This document shows positions 1 to 10,279 of a stretch of DNA of 64,000 bases, piece after piece. This stretch comes from Drosophila persimilis (taxonomy: Eukaryota; Arthropoda; Insecta; Diptera; Drosophilidae): positions 1,674,001-1,738,000 of the forward strand of contig NW_020825317.1 of NCBI RefSeq assembly GCF_003286085.1, in the 5' to 3' direction. The notes beneath the pieces are model-generated. The model saw nothing but the letters and a program-made list of their open reading frames with translations, ran no database searches and had not been told where the DNA came from. Numbering within the stretch: position 1 is the first letter of the stretch; every line of letters starts with the position of its first letter. The position numbers and the translations under genes are program-made.

Positions 1-1412
1 TGCATCCAAGAAGATGCTCAGCAGCACATGGGGCCTGTCATCTGCTCTAATGCACTGGATCTACATCTCGGTGGTGCGACCAACTCTGCTGTATGGAGCC
101 TTAGTGTGGTGGCAGGCTACTGAAAAGAAGACATACCATAAGCTTATGGAGAAGACTCAGCGACAGGCTCTGCTCTGTATTACAGGGGCGCTGAGGTCAA
201 CCCCAACAAAAGCACTCGAAACCATACTCGGAATCGACCCCCTGGACATTAACGCTCGCCTGATTGCGGGAAAGGCAGCACAACGCCTCATAGCATCAGG
301 AAATCTATCGCCACAAGGATACGGGCATAGTTCAATCGGCAGGGAAATGACCAGATCGACTGATTACATGACCCCCCAAACTTGCCTTGACGTCAAAACA
401 ACCACATCTCTGGGACCTGAAGACTGGAAGATTGGAAGGGACCAAACTGAGCACCTCAATATATACACAGACGGCTCCAAGATGGACGGAGGAGTAGGAG
501 CGGGCCTATACTGCACAGACCCCGAGATAAGGCTGTCGTATAAGCTACCCGACCCATGCAGCATATTCCAGGCAGAAGTTTTTGCCATCGGGAAAGCAGC
601 GGAGGTCGCTCTCCTCACAGAACGAGCACACGATGCGGTCAACCTATTCGTCGACAGCCAAGCGGCGATAAGATCCATGCAGTCGTCCGTGGTCAGTTCC
701 AGAAGTGTCTTGGCGAGCAGGGAGGCATTAGACATCCTAAGCACGACAAAGACAGTGCGGATCTATTGGGTTCCCAGCCACCAGGGCATCGAAGGAAACG
801 AAGCGGCGGACGTACTAGCTAAGGAAGGCGTCGGGCTGGAGAATAGGAGAACCGAGAACGTGCCTGTCTCCCTCAGAACGCTGCAAGGCGATCTAGAGAA
901 GCAGGCTAGAGCACAGACTGATAGCAGGTGGAGGAGTACCACCACCTGCAGAACCTCGAAGATAATGTGCAAGGAGCGCAACGAGAAACTTAGCCACTAC
1001 CTACTGCACCTACCACGAAAGGACTGCAGACTGATGGTGGGAATACTAACAGGTCACTGTCTGGCTGCTGCACATGCAGCAAAGCTAGGCATCACCAACA
1101 GAGACAGTTGCAGGAAATGTGAGGAACCTGGGGCTATCGAAACCCTGGAACATCTCATCTGCAACTGTCCGGCTCTCTCAAGGGCAAGGAGGAGATACCT
1201 GGGCGCCCCAGTGTTGGCATCACTGGAAGATGCCTCCAAAAGGACGCCTCAGGAACTGCTGGCCTATGCTAAAAACACCTCGATTCTCGGGGACTTTTTA
1301 AAACCACATTAACACTCCCGCGACGGTTCATACACCCCCCCATCCGGATAACTAAGGGCCATATTGGCCTATGCGCGGCCCCGCTGAGGGCCGTCCGGGT
1401 TAACCTAACCTA
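1..1412 (+). mobile_element. LOA/Bilbo-like non-LTR retrotransposon, 3' portion
   Basis: The window opens inside the last ORF of a LINE. The coding part runs to 1312 and is followed by about 100 bases of 3' UTR ending in a TAACCTAACC-type tail near 1400-1412. The RNase H domain after the RT, and the tail, fit the LOA group (Loa, Bilbo) of the Jockey superfamily. The 5' part lies outside the window. The family assignment is by recognition of the protein, not a search. Confidence 0.75.
2..1312 (+). CDS. LINE ORF2 C-terminal part: end of RT, RNase H, zinc-binding tail (partial)
   Basis: The frame is open from base 2, so the protein starts upstream of the window; the first Met at 14 is internal. 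The first 100 residues are the end of a reverse transcriptase (YGALVWWQATEKK). A type I RNase H domain follows at about residues 145-275, with the four acidic positions visible as TDGS, QAEVF, VDSQAA and GNEAADVLA. Near the C-terminus a Cys/His cluster (CRKCEEPG, then HLICNC) resembles the terminal zinc motif of LINE ORF2 proteins. The RT copies element RNA at a nicked target, and RNase H removes the RNA strand. No stop interrupts the 437 visible codons, so this copy may be fairly recent. An RNase H after the RT is typical of the I and LOA groups; LOA/Bilbo is my preferred call. Confidence 0.8.
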   Translation, partial: ASKKMLSSTWGLSSALMHWIYISVVRPTLLYGALVWWQATEKKTYHKLMEKTQRQALLCITGALRSTPTKALETILGIDPLDINARLIAGKAAQRLIASGNLSPQGYGHSSIGREMTRSTDYMTPQTCLDVKTTTSLGPEDWKIGRDQTEHLNIYTDGSKMDGGVGAGLYCTDPEIRLSYKLPDPCSIFQAEVFAIGKAAEVALLTERAHDAVNLFVDSQAAIRSMQSSVVSSRSVLASREALDILSTTKTVRIYWVPSHQGIEGNEAADVLAKEGVGLENRRTENVPVSLRTLQGDLEKQARAQTDSRWRSTTTCRTSKIMCKERNEKLSHYLLHLPRKDCRLMVGILTGHCLAAAHAAKLGITNRDSCRKCEEPGAIETLEHLICNCPALSRARRRYLGAPVLASLEDASKRTPQELLAYAKNTSILGDFLKPH

Positions 1413-1832
1413 TTGTATAGTCTTTCTTGTATTGAGAAAGAGGTCGAGCCGAAGGCACAAGTGCTGAACTAGCAGTGTGCAGACATGGCGTGTGGCGCGG
1501 TTGACGTGGTTGTGCGAGACGGAAATTGGAATATGCTAGCCTGCGAAACCAACATTTGAGGAATCATTAAATGAAGTTTTGTACTGTTTGAGTTTGTTTA
1601 TGTTTTTTAATGGTCATACTAAGGCAAGAAAGTCAAGATGGCCGTGTCGGAGATGCATAAGAATGAAGGAGAAAGAGATGTATAGCATTAAGAAATGGTG
1701 ACAATAAAGAAAGAATACGCTGTAGAGTTGTGTCGTGTTTTTGCTGAGAGCGAGAGAGAGTCGCCGAGTGTGGCGCGGTGAAGAATTTAAGTGAAACTTT
1801 GCACCAGTTGCACGTGTCTTTTTATACCCGAT
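1413..1832. other. Unidentified element ('X') sequence
   Basis: There is no convincing ORF. Two pieces recur in the window. The stretch from about 1569 (ATTAAATGAAGTTTTGTA) reappears at 4431-4488. The stretch around 1686-1780 (AAGAAATGGTGACAATAAAG) reappears at 39445-39540. It is therefore part of a dispersed repeat, perhaps the leader of a retroelement. It ends at the DINE-1 piece that starts near 1833. Confidence 0.5.
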
Positions 1833-2171
1833 ACTCAAAACGAGTATTGGGGTATATTAGATTTGTGGTGAAAATGGATGTGTGTAACGTCCAGAAGGAA
1901 TCGTTTCCGACCCCATAAAGTATATATATTCTTGATCAGCATCAATAGCCAAGTCGATTGAGCCATGTCTATCTGTCCGTCTGTCCGTCCGTCCGTCTGT
2001 CCGTCCGTCTGTCTGTCCGTCCCTATTAGCGCCGAGTGCTCAAAGACTATAAGAGCTAGAGCAACGATGTTTTGGATCCAGACTTCTGTGTCACTGCTAT
2101 AATAATATTTCAAAACTTCGCCCCTCCTACTTCCGCCCCCACAAAGGGCGAAAATCTGTGGCATCCACAAT
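1833..2171. mobile_element. DINE-1/INE-1 (Helentron-type) fragment
   Basis: It carries the DINE-1 hallmarks: a TATACCCGATACTC end with an imperfect inverted copy, the TCTTGATCAGCATCAATAGC core, the GTCC/GTCT microsatellite and the later TTGGATCCAGACTTCTGTG and GGGCGAAAATCTGTGG stretches. These are non-autonomous rolling-circle elements that depend on a Helentron transposase. It is fused at about 2171 to an R1 3' fragment. Confidence 0.8.
1974..2023. repeat. GTCC/GTCT microsatellite inside DINE-1
   Basis: Tandem 4-bp units (GTCC, GTCT) as normally found in the central part of DINE-1. A related array on the other strand lies at about 22756-22800. Confidence 0.85.
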
Positions 2172-2329
2172 TCAATGGAAGAAGCCTTAGCGACACGCCA
2201 GCATGTCTATGCGGCACGGAACGCGAGGATTGGCAGCACTTCCTATGCAAATAAACATTAGACGCCGTGGTTGAAATCCCTCCCTGAGGAACCGCCACGT
2301 AAAATAAAGCTGAGAGATCAGATTCATTC
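2172..2329 (+). mobile_element. R1-clade LINE, 3' end fragment with internal deletion
   Basis: It matches the intact R1 at 49334-50103 but jumps from the CCHC region of ORF2 (TGGCAGCACTTCCTATG, to about 2247) directly to the last 80 bases of the 3' UTR. It ends with AGATCAGATTCATTC, the 3' end shared by the other copies here. It is followed immediately by the 28S-type 14-mer. Confidence 0.85.
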
Positions 2330-2343
2330 TGTCCCTATCTACT
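2330..2343 (+). other. 28S-type R1 target sequence TGTCCCTATCTACT between two R1 copies
   Basis: The 14-mer TGTCCCTATCTACT is, from knowledge of Drosophila R1, the 28S rRNA gene sequence duplicated on R1 insertion. Here it joins the 3' end of one R1 to the 5' end of the next and has no other 28S sequence around it. The same junction occurs at 34126-34139. Confidence 0.85.
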
Positions 2344-3751
2344 CAAAAGCAGACGTGGTTTTCAAGCGTTCCGCTGTGCCGTTTTTTCAGTGCAGAAAGA
2401 AGCAATTTTTCCGAGTGAAAAGTGAATATAAATTTGCCGCGAGATTACGCGCTGTTATCAAGTGAAATTGCGAGTCGATTTGGTGCCAATTTGGTGGAGT
2501 TATTGGCAAATTCGTTTTTTGCTAAAATAACTCAAGATACAGCCATGTGCGGACATTAGTTCGACAACAGGTGCAGATAGCTCGACAACATAGACAATGG
2601 AAGTAGGCACGGCGGCCGACGCCAGCGACACTAGCATGGCTAGTGTAGGGGCGAGCTCGTCGTCGAGCGTTCCCACCCGCAGGCGGGGTCGGCCGAAATC
2701 CACAGCCGCCAAAAAGGGAGCCAAGAAGATCGGGCTTGGGATTGGGCTAACCGGAGAGCAGCCAATCCCAGCCGAGAGATCGCCGCCACCATCGCTCCCC
2801 TTTGCGGAGGCCTCTGCCGCTACTACCAACCGGTACGACGAGCTGGTCATGGCTCTGGCTGGGGAGAGGGCAAGGATGCCGCCTCCACCAAGACCCGCTG
2901 CTGCTGCCCACACGGGCACCACCGTCGTCACTACCGCTGCGTATGCGACAGCCTTCCCAGGCCTGCCCGCACCGAGCGCCTAGGGATACCTGGTCTGCTC
3001 TAATAAAGAGCAAAAACCCGGAGGAGACCAGCAAGGAGCTAGTGGAGCGTGTTAAGAAGACCGTGGTGCCGACTCTTGGAGTCCGCGTCCACGAGGTTCG
3101 CGAGCTGAAGAGCGGAGGAGCGATTATTCGCACCCCTTCAGTGAGCGAACTGAGGAAGGTAGTGGCCAGCAGCAAGTTTACCGAAGGAGGACTGGAGGTT
3201 AAGAAGAGGCCGGAGACCAAGCCTCAGGTCGTGGTGTATGACGTGGACACGTCCATCACACCTGAAGAGTTCATGGAGGAGCTCTTCACAAAGAACCTGG
3301 AGGAGACCATGATTACCGAGGAATTTAAAAAGTCGGTTCACCTGGGCAATACACCCTGGTCGGTCACCGACGGCGCCACGAGGTCGACGCTAGAGGTCGA
3401 CGTTGCACGAATGCGTGTGGTTTAGATGCCGCTGCCGCTCCTTGGTCCGAGCATACGCCTGCCACAGATGTGCAGGCTTCGACCACAAGGTGTCGCAATG
3501 TCGCCTAAAGGAGAACCTGAGCCACCGGTGTGGACAGAACGGCCACAACGTTGCACGGTGTCCTAACCCCGTGGACTGCCGCAACTGCCGCTTCAAGAGG
3601 TACCCTGCAGCACATTCCATGCTGTCAGCGGTACTGGCGAGGGTGCAAGCTAGACATTAATGTTAAGCTTCATCCAAGCTAATTGTGGCCGTGGCCGAGC
3701 GGCTGTGATGGAACTCGGAGCCATCCATCACCAGTTCGCACTGGTACAGGA
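2344..3751 (+). mobile_element. R1-clade LINE, 5' part (truncated)
   Basis: The 5' UTR is 2344-2596, followed by a decayed ORF1 and the first 90 bases of ORF2. It starts right after the 28S-type 14-mer with CAAAAGCAGACGTGG. It breaks off at about 3751, where the 5' end of another R1 (AGTTGCTTTCTGACTGCC) begins without a target sequence between them. Confidence 0.85.
2597..3660 (+). pseudogene. R1 ORF1 (gag-like nucleic-acid-binding protein), decayed
   Basis: It aligns with the intact ORF1 at 8348-9754. The N-terminal Ser-rich segment and the GRPKS basic patch are kept. The poly-Ala segment is deleted, and a second deletion near 2983 (about 23 bases) puts a TAG in frame. A third change near 3390-3405 alters the frame before the zinc knuckles, which can still be read as CHRCAGFDHKVSQC and the following motif at 3460-3600. 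In the family this protein packages element RNA. This copy cannot make a full product. The following ORF2 start is mutated by small deletions and lost after 3751. Confidence 0.8.
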
Positions 3752-4430
3752 GCCAGTTGCTTTCTGACTGCCACTCGAAGCAGACGTGTTTTCCAAGCTG
3801 TCCGCTATACCGTCGTTCGAGTCAAGTAAGAAGTGATTTTTCCGAGTGGAAAATATATCATAATTGCCGCGAGATCACGCGCTGTTCGCCAGTGATATCG
3901 CGTGTTAATTTGGTGCAAACAAAGTGCAGCTATTTGCAAATTAATATTTGCAAAATAAACGCAAAATAAACGCAAAAAAAAACAGCCACGTGCGGAACTT
4001 TAGTTCGTCAACAAGTGCGAATAGTTCGACAACAAGTCAGAATAGTTCGTCAGCAAGTTCGAGTTCGAAGCTTTGGTTCGAAGCTTTGGCTCGAGGTCGG
4101 AGCTGTTCGGTTCGTGTCTCCGCTAAGACGTTGGTTCGAGTCTCCACTAAGTGCCGATTAGTTGAGTCACGCCAATAGAGGGAGCCACAATTCGCCGGGT
4201 AATGGAAGTAGACACGGAGGCCGACGCCAGCGACACTAGCCTGGCTAGTGTAGGGGCGAGCTCGTCGTCGAGCATTTCCGCCCGCAGGCGGGGTCAGCCG
4301 AAGTCCTCAGCCGCCAAAGAGGGAGCCAAGAAGATCGGGCTTGGGATTGGGCTAACCGGAGAGCGGCCGATCCCAGCCCCCGTGTAGGGGCGAGCTCGTC
4401 GTCGAGCGTTTCCGCCCGCAGGCGGGGCAT
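3752..4430 (+). mobile_element. R1-clade LINE, 5' UTR and ORF1 start (truncated)
   Basis: It begins with the full 5' end AGTTGCTTTCTGACTGCC. The ORF1 ATG is at 4202 and the frame stays open only to the TAG at 4385, within a segment that repeats the GGGGCGAGCTCGTCGTCGAG stretch. Homology to R1 ends at GCAGGCGGGGC (about 4430), where element 'X' begins. The same R1-to-X breakpoint is seen at 39444. Confidence 0.8.
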
Positions 4431-4492
4431 TAAATGAAGTTTTGTAGTGTTTGAGTTTGTTTATGTTTTTTTTTTTTATGGTCATAAGTAGA
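4431..4492. other. Element 'X' fragment interrupted by hAT
   Basis: It matches 1569-1625 (ATTAAATGAAGTTTTG, TTGAGTTTGTTTATG, ATGGTCATA). It is cut at about 4488-4492, where the AT-rich end of the hAT transposon starts. Confidence 0.5.
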
Positions 4493-4834
4493 CCTCGGAT
4501 TTTGCATATTTGCATATTTTCATCAGATTTTTACCAAAATTTTTATTTAGACGTTTGATCATTCAAATATAACGAATTTGAATGCATATGCAAAAAATAT
4601 GCAAAATATACGCAAACGAATTTCATCGTAAAATTTAAGCATATACTACTTTCCCTTGTCCAACGCTTTACCATATATTGTTGTGTTGTTCTTATCGCAA
4701 GCCCGACTTAAAACAAGAGCCAAGCTTTTTTTCTTATCGCAAGCCCGACTTAAAATCAGAGCAAAGCTTTATGACAACACCAAAGATGTGCAGCTTCTTT
4801 AAATGAAGAAGTCTCTCTGTAACATATTGCTACT

Positions 4835-4848
4835 GTAATTTCTTATCA
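4835..4848. repeat. 14-bp target-site duplication of the minus-strand R1 (3' side)
   Basis: GTAATTTCTTATCA on the plus strand (TGATAAGAAATTAC on the element strand), identical to 10183-10196. It flanks the R1 exactly. Confidence 0.9.
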
Positions 4849-5296
4849 GAATGAATCTGATCTCTCAGCTTTATTTTACGTGGCGGTTCCTCAGGGAGGG
4901 ATTTCAACCACGGCGTCTAATGTTTATTTGCAGCTTAGCCTCGATTAGTGCGATATATTTACATATATCACGCCATCACGCACCACCGCTACATACGCAG
5001 GAACCTGGTACAATGCGCCAGTTAGCGCCCCTGGTACCAATTGAAAGTATCCTGGTCGGGCATACAATCCCCCTTGGTGAGGGGCGAGGTGTATCTAACA
5101 CGTCTTCCGATCTATGGGTCTCGGCACCCGGTTGAGAGCGCAACTCCACGAGGAGCCTAGCGGCTCTCCCCGCGTAACGTTTGGGTATCAACCACAGCCA
5201 CCACGATACTCCCACTAGGGGGCCGACCTCAATGTGCAGCCTTGGAACTGCACAACCCGTGGTACCGATCTTAAGGACTCAGCTCGATCCTCCCTT

Positions 5297-8200
5297 TTAG
5301 CCCCGACCGGCCTGGATAGGGAATCCACCCAGCCCGTGCGCCGCTTGCGCATTCAGCAGCTGCTGTCGCCTGGAGAACGCCAGTCCGGCGAACCTGTCGA
5401 GAGTCCGCATTCTCTCCTGAGAAGCCGTCACATCGGAGAAGGTCCAGTCGCCATCCGTGTACTGCACTCCAAGTCCATCGAGGTCTCGCAAGTCTTTATA
5501 GAGGGGACAAGCACATAGGAAGTGCTGCCAATCCTCGCGTTCTGCGCCGCATAGACATGCTGGCGTGTCGCTAAGGCTTCTTCCATGCAGAAATGCATTG
5601 AGCGATCCGTGGCCCGTCAGCAGGAACCCAGCGCGCAGCGTGAAGCCAAACCTTCGTTCGCTGTAGACGAAGCCTGCGTTCGGGATGAAGCGGTGCGTCA
5701 CCCGTCCTGGGGAGTCACCATCATCCCATCTGCGTTGCCACTCGCACAACAGGTCTTCGTCTAGTCGCGCCATCTTCTGCTTCCAGCTAAGATTTGCCAA
5801 ATCTTCGCCGTACAGCCAATCGCTCTCCTCCAGCGGGTAGTCACGCTTTAGTTTGAAGCTGATTGCCAGGCGTCTGGCAACCAGATCAAACGGGGGGGCA
5901 TACCGGTAGGCATCCAATCAGGACGATCCTTTGGCACGCAAGCAGATGCCTCCTGGCAACCACTTGCGTCGTCGTCACGACAGACCAAACCGAGGCACCA
6001 AATAGTGCACAGGGCACCATGAGTCCGGCATATATTGTCCGCTTTGCGCGGGGACTGAGTCCCCAGTCGACCCGCAGTACGCGCGACAATGCCCCTACGA
6101 CTCCGGTCAGCTTATCACGCAAGCCCGTGATGTGCGGGAGAAAACTCAACCGCTCGCCGACCGTGATGCGCTTATATGGCAGGCTTGCTCCAGCAAACCG
6201 TACCACTGGCGGCCGTCTAAGTACGCCTTTGAGCAGCATGATCGCCGTCTTGCTAGTTGAAACGGCAACGCCGACTTCAACTCCCCAAGCGCCTACGATG
6301 GACATTAACTCACCTCCTTTTTGTTCGATCTCTGATCGGGCATTCCCTTCGATGAGGAGGAGCAAGTCGTCAGCATACGCGCTGAGCGCACCAAGGGGCT
6401 CTAAGCGCTGGAGCAACACGTCCATTAAGATGTTCCATATAAATGGACCACTTATGGACCCCTGCGGGCAACCTCTTGTCACCGGAACAGTGGCTACTCC
6501 ATGCCTACTGACGATGCTCGCACTCCGGCCGGAGAAGAAACTTCGCCACAAGCTTGCTTCTCGGCTTCCCAGCTCAAGGAGGCGGCGTAGTGCAGCATTC
6601 CACTCAACGTTGTCGAAGGCTCCCTTGAAATCCACGAAGACTCCGAGCACGTATTTCGACCGGCTGGCCGAAACAGTACTCACGACGTGTTTCCAAGCAT
6701 CCTCCACACAACGTCCTTGGCGAAAGCCAAATTGCCATCTGCAGCCATCCGGAATGGTGTCCTTCAGACGATTCACCATGATGCCATCAAGCACTTTGCC
6801 CAGCACTGGCAACAGACAGATACCCCGATATGAGGTAGGATCGGTCCGGTCCTTATCGGGTCCCTTCAGGAGTGGAACCACCCTGGGATGCTTCCATTCC
6901 GTTGGGAAATACCCTATCTCCAGGCAGCGGGAATACATCGCTGTCATGTGCTGAGGGATGGCACGCCACAATGCCTTGCAAATGGCACCTGTGATGCCGT
7001 CCATGCCGGGAGAGCGTCTGCTCTTCAACCTGGCGACGCATGCATCAACCTCGAAAGCTTCGAGGGCCGGTGGAGCCTCGATCGGGATGGCAATGTGTGC
7101 ATTCGTCTCCGCAACAGGAAAGAAGTTGCGAAGGAGCACACCCGCACAGTCGCGCCATGTTGCGACCAGCCTACCATCCGTTCGAAGGCATCCAATCTCC
7201 GTGCTCTTTTTGCGGCCTCGGCAAATCCTGTAGACGTGCCCCCATGGATCATCTCTGTTCTCTCCCACGAAGCGTCGCCAGTTGTCTTCCTTCGATCTCA
7301 GGATGAGCTTCTTGTACTGCGCTGAGGAGATCCTCAACGCGAGCACAAGTTCCTCTGCTGCGTCGGTCTCATGCCGACGAGCGTCCTGGAGCCTTCGCCT
7401 CAGTCTCCTGACCTCTCGGCGTTTGGAGTGTAGTTCGGCAGTCCACCAAACTACTTTTCTCGCGGCTCTCGGTGTGCTGCGTCCCAGCACTCTGTCGCAC
7501 ACACTGTGCACTACAGAGCGCAGTGCAGACACTTGGTTGTCCAACGGCGATTCGGCGATGTCTTCCGGTAATTCGGCAATCTCCCTTACCACTTCCTCCT
7601 CGAACAATCGCCAGCGCGCATTGGAAAGCTTCCATGACGGCACAGGAGCAATGGGCTCAACTGTGTCGTTCGGGTCAGTCGTCACCACAACATGGATCAT
7701 GTTGTGATCGCTGGTGCCCCATTCCTTCACTTCCCAATCCTATGTGGCCCACATAGTCGCAGCTTGGTTGACGATTGTCACATCGATATCGCTTTGGCCT
7801 TTACGGTTATCGAATGTAAACACCCGACTGGCTTCATTGAGCACGCCGGCTCTCATCTCGGTTATCCACTCAGACAGCAGCTCACCCCGTGCATAGTTAG
7901 CTTGCCCCCGATTGTGTTCGGAGAGCTTGCTAAACCACGCTGGGGATACTGCGTTCGCGTCGAGCCCAAAGATGACAGGAGTGCGGCTGCCCAGCAGCAG
8001 CACCGCATCTAAGTACCTGAGGTACGGCGCCAAGTCGGTGTCGAATTGGCAGTACACGGAGCATAGGAAGATTGAGCCGAATCTTCCCGTAACTCTGACG
8101 CATACTCCAAGATCCGTGGTAAGGGATGGCATGCAGATGGCGTCCGGTTCGTCGACGATGATAGCAGCTTTTCCTCGGCGGTCCTGGAAAACTCGCATTC

Positions 8201-8348
8201 CAGAAGGAAGGCCGGTAATCCGCCCTGCTCCATCGACGTACGGCTCCTGGACCAGTGCGAACTGACGGCCAGAGCTGCGCATGATGGCTCCGAGTTCCAT
8301 CACAGCCGCTCGGCCACGGCCACAATTAGCTTGGATGAAGCTAAACAT
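5297..8348 (-). pseudogene. R1 ORF2: APE endonuclease and reverse transcriptase, frameshifted
   Basis: It is read on the minus strand from the ATG at 8348, which overlaps the ORF1 stop as TAATG. The first about 202 codons (8348-7740) are an APE-type endonuclease start (QANCGRGRAAVMEL, FGLDANAVS). A small indel near 7735 changes frame. The next block (7730-5886) holds the rest of the endonuclease, a linker and the RT, including the AYADDLLLL catalytic box. A deletion of about 40 bases near 5900 shifts the frame again before the C-terminal CCHC zinc motif (CLCGAEREDWQHFLCAC). Compared with the intact ORF2 at 46502-49618 it also lacks six residues after the LPYKR motif. The enzyme nicks target DNA and primes reverse transcription there. 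This copy is dead but only mildly diverged. Confidence 0.9.
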
Positions 8349-9754
8349 TAATGTCTAGCTTGCACCCTCGCCAGTACCGCTCCGTAGATCGGGCACGCCG
8401 CTGACAGCATGGAATGTGCTGCAGGGTACCCCTTGAAGCGGCAGTTGCGGCAGTCCACGGGGTTGGGACACCGTGCAACGTTGTGGCCGTTCTGTCCACA
8501 CCGGTGGCACACGTTCTCCTTTAGGCGACATTGCGACACCTTGTGGTCGAAGCCTGCACATCTGTGGCAGGCGTATGTTCTGACCAAGGAGCGGCAGCGG
8601 CATCTAAACCACTTGATGTATACGCATTCGCGCAACGCCTCCTGTGCCTTTGCGTCGACCTCTAGCGTCACGTTGATCGTGGCGCCGTCGGTGACCGACC
8701 AGGGTTTACTGCCCAGGTGAACCGACTTTTTGAACTCCGCGGCAGTCATGGTCTCCTCCAGGTTCTTTGTGAAGAGCTCCTCCATGAACTCTTCCGGTGT
8801 TATGGACGTGTCCACGTCATACACCACGACCTGAGGCTTGGTCTCCGGCCTCTTCTTGACCTCCAATCCTGCTTCGGTGAACTTGCTGCTGGCCACTACC
8901 TTCCTCAGTTCGCTCACTGAAGGGGTGCGAATAATCGCTCCTCCGCTCTTCAGCTCGCGAACCTCGTGGACGCGGACTCCAAGAGTCGGCACCACGGTCT
9001 TCTTAACACGCTCCACTAGCTCCTTGCTGGTCTCCTCCGGGTTTTTGCTCTTTATTAGAGCAGACCAGGTATCCCTAGGCTTTGGGATCGGTGCAGCGAC
9101 GGCGCTCGGTGCGGGCAGGCCTGGGAAGGCTGTCGCATACGCAGCGGTTGTGACGGCAGTGGTGCCCGTGTGGGCAGCAGCAGCGGGTCTCGGTGGAGGC
9201 GGCATCCTTGCCCTCTCCTCCAGGCGCACCTTTTCCCCAGCCAGGGCCATGACCAACTCGTCGTACCGGTTGGTCGCGACGAGGATTTCCATTGAGGCCT
9301 CGGGCGGCATCAGCCCCTTAAGGACAGCCTCGCTCACCGCCATCCTTATCGCAGACATTTCTGAGATGATGGCCGAGTAGCCTGCCGCGACAATGTCAGT
9401 TGCCGGGCATGTGGCAGCGGTGGTGGCAGCGGTGGCGGCAGCGGTGGCGGCAGCGGTGGCGGCAGCGGTGGCGGCAGCGGCGGCAGGAGTACTGGCAGCG
9501 GTGGTGGCAGCGGCAGCGGCAGCGGCAGAGGTGCCTGGAGCCTGCTCAAAGGGGAGCGACGTTGGCGGCGATCTCTCGGCTGGGATCGGCCGCTCTCCAG
9601 ATAGCCCAATCCCTAGCCCGATCTTCTTGGCTCCCTGTTTGGCGGCTGAGGACTTCGGCCGACCCCGCCTGCGGGCGGGAACGCTCGACGACGAGCTCGC
9701 CCCTACACTAGCCAGGCTAGTGTCGCTGGCGTCGGCCTCCGTCTCTATTTCCAT
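8348..9754 (-). CDS. R1 ORF1: zinc-knuckle nucleic-acid-binding protein (468 aa, intact)
   Basis: It starts at the ATG at 9754 and stops at 8348. It begins with an acidic and Ser-rich segment, then a basic RRRGRPKS patch at about residues 27-35, which could be a nuclear localisation or DNA-contact signal. An Ala/Thr low-complexity tract follows at about residues 75-115, encoded by GCC/ACC repeats whose length differs between copies. The C-terminal quarter carries three Cys/His knuckles (CHRCAGFDHKVSQC, CHRCGQNGHNVARC and a variant CRNCRF...H...C), as in ORF1 of R1, TRAS and SART elements. These proteins coat element RNA and are needed for retrotransposition. This is the only uninterrupted ORF1 of the family in the window. 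Its TAA stop shares a base with the ORF2 ATG (TAATG), an arrangement known in the related SART1 element to couple translation. Confidence 0.9.
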   Translation of the reverse strand: MEIETEADASDTSLASVGASSSSSVPARRRGRPKSSAAKQGAKKIGLGIGLSGERPIPAERSPPTSLPFEQAPGTSAAAAAAATTAASTPAAAAATAAATAAATAAATAATTAATCPATDIVAAGYSAIISEMSAIRMAVSEAVLKGLMPPEASMEILVATNRYDELVMALAGEKVRLEERARMPPPPRPAAAAHTGTTAVTTAAYATAFPGLPAPSAVAAPIPKPRDTWSALIKSKNPEETSKELVERVKKTVVPTLGVRVHEVRELKSGGAIIRTPSVSELRKVVASSKFTEAGLEVKKRPETKPQVVVYDVDTSITPEEFMEELFTKNLEETMTAAEFKKSVHLGSKPWSVTDGATINVTLEVDAKAQEALRECVYIKWFRCRCRSLVRTYACHRCAGFDHKVSQCRLKENVCHRCGQNGHNVARCPNPVDCRNCRFKGYPAAHSMLSAACPIYGAVLARVQARH

Positions 9755-10182
9755 AGCCCGGCGAGTTGTGGCTTCCTCTATTGGCGTGACTCAACTAATC
9801 GGCACTCGAGACTCGAACCAACGTCTCAGCGGAGACACGAACCGAACGCTCCAAACTCGAGCCAAAGCCTCGAACCAAAGCTTCGAACTCGAACGTGCTG
9901 TCGAACTATTTCGACTTGTTGTCGATCTATTCGCACTTGTTTACGAACTAGGGTTCCGCACGTGGTTGTGTTTAGAGTTTATTTTGCAAATATTAATTTG
10001 CAAATATCTGCTCTGTTTTTTCACCAAATTAACATCCGATTTCACTCACGAACAGCGCGTGATCTCGCGGCAATTTTGATGTATTTTCCACTTGGAAAAA
10101 TCACTTTTTACTTTATTCGAACGACGGTATAGCGGACCGCTTGAAAAACACGTCTGCTTCGAGTGGCAGTCAAAAAGCAACT

Positions 10183-10196
10183 GTAATTTCTTATCA
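10183..10196. repeat. 14-bp target-site duplication of the minus-strand R1 (5' side)
   Basis: GTAATTTCTTATCA, identical to 4835-4848. Confidence 0.9.
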
Positions 10197-10279
10197 GTTT
10201 GATCTCTGGCGTTATTTTAAGCTATTGATTTGCGCGTTTGCTTTACTTTTCTACAGTCTTTGAAGTGAAGTGTAGTGAA

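Larger units (their letters stand above)
4849..10182 (-). mobile_element. Full-length R1-clade LINE inserted in the hAT element
   Basis: It is 5334 bp from the 5' end (AGTTGCTTTTTGACTGCC on the minus strand at 10182) to the 3' end (GATTCATTC at 4849), flanked by a perfect 14-bp TSD. ORF1 is intact and ORF2 has frameshifts. The 5' UTR is 9755-10182 and the 3' UTR about 4849-5296. The target is not rDNA. Confidence 0.92.

Noticed and set aside
5863-6954. Long plus-strand frame (363 aa) over the minus-strand R1 ORF2, and its counterparts at 40854-41708, 44019-44873 and 47902-49062
   Set aside because: Antisense shadows of the R1 RT coding sequence; they recur only because the R1 copies recur and show no domain.
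9346-9711. Poly-Pro/Leu and Arg/Gln frames around the Ala tract of R1 ORF1 (also at 40353, 43512 and 45271)
   Set aside because: Alternative frames of the GCC/ACC repeat in ORF1.
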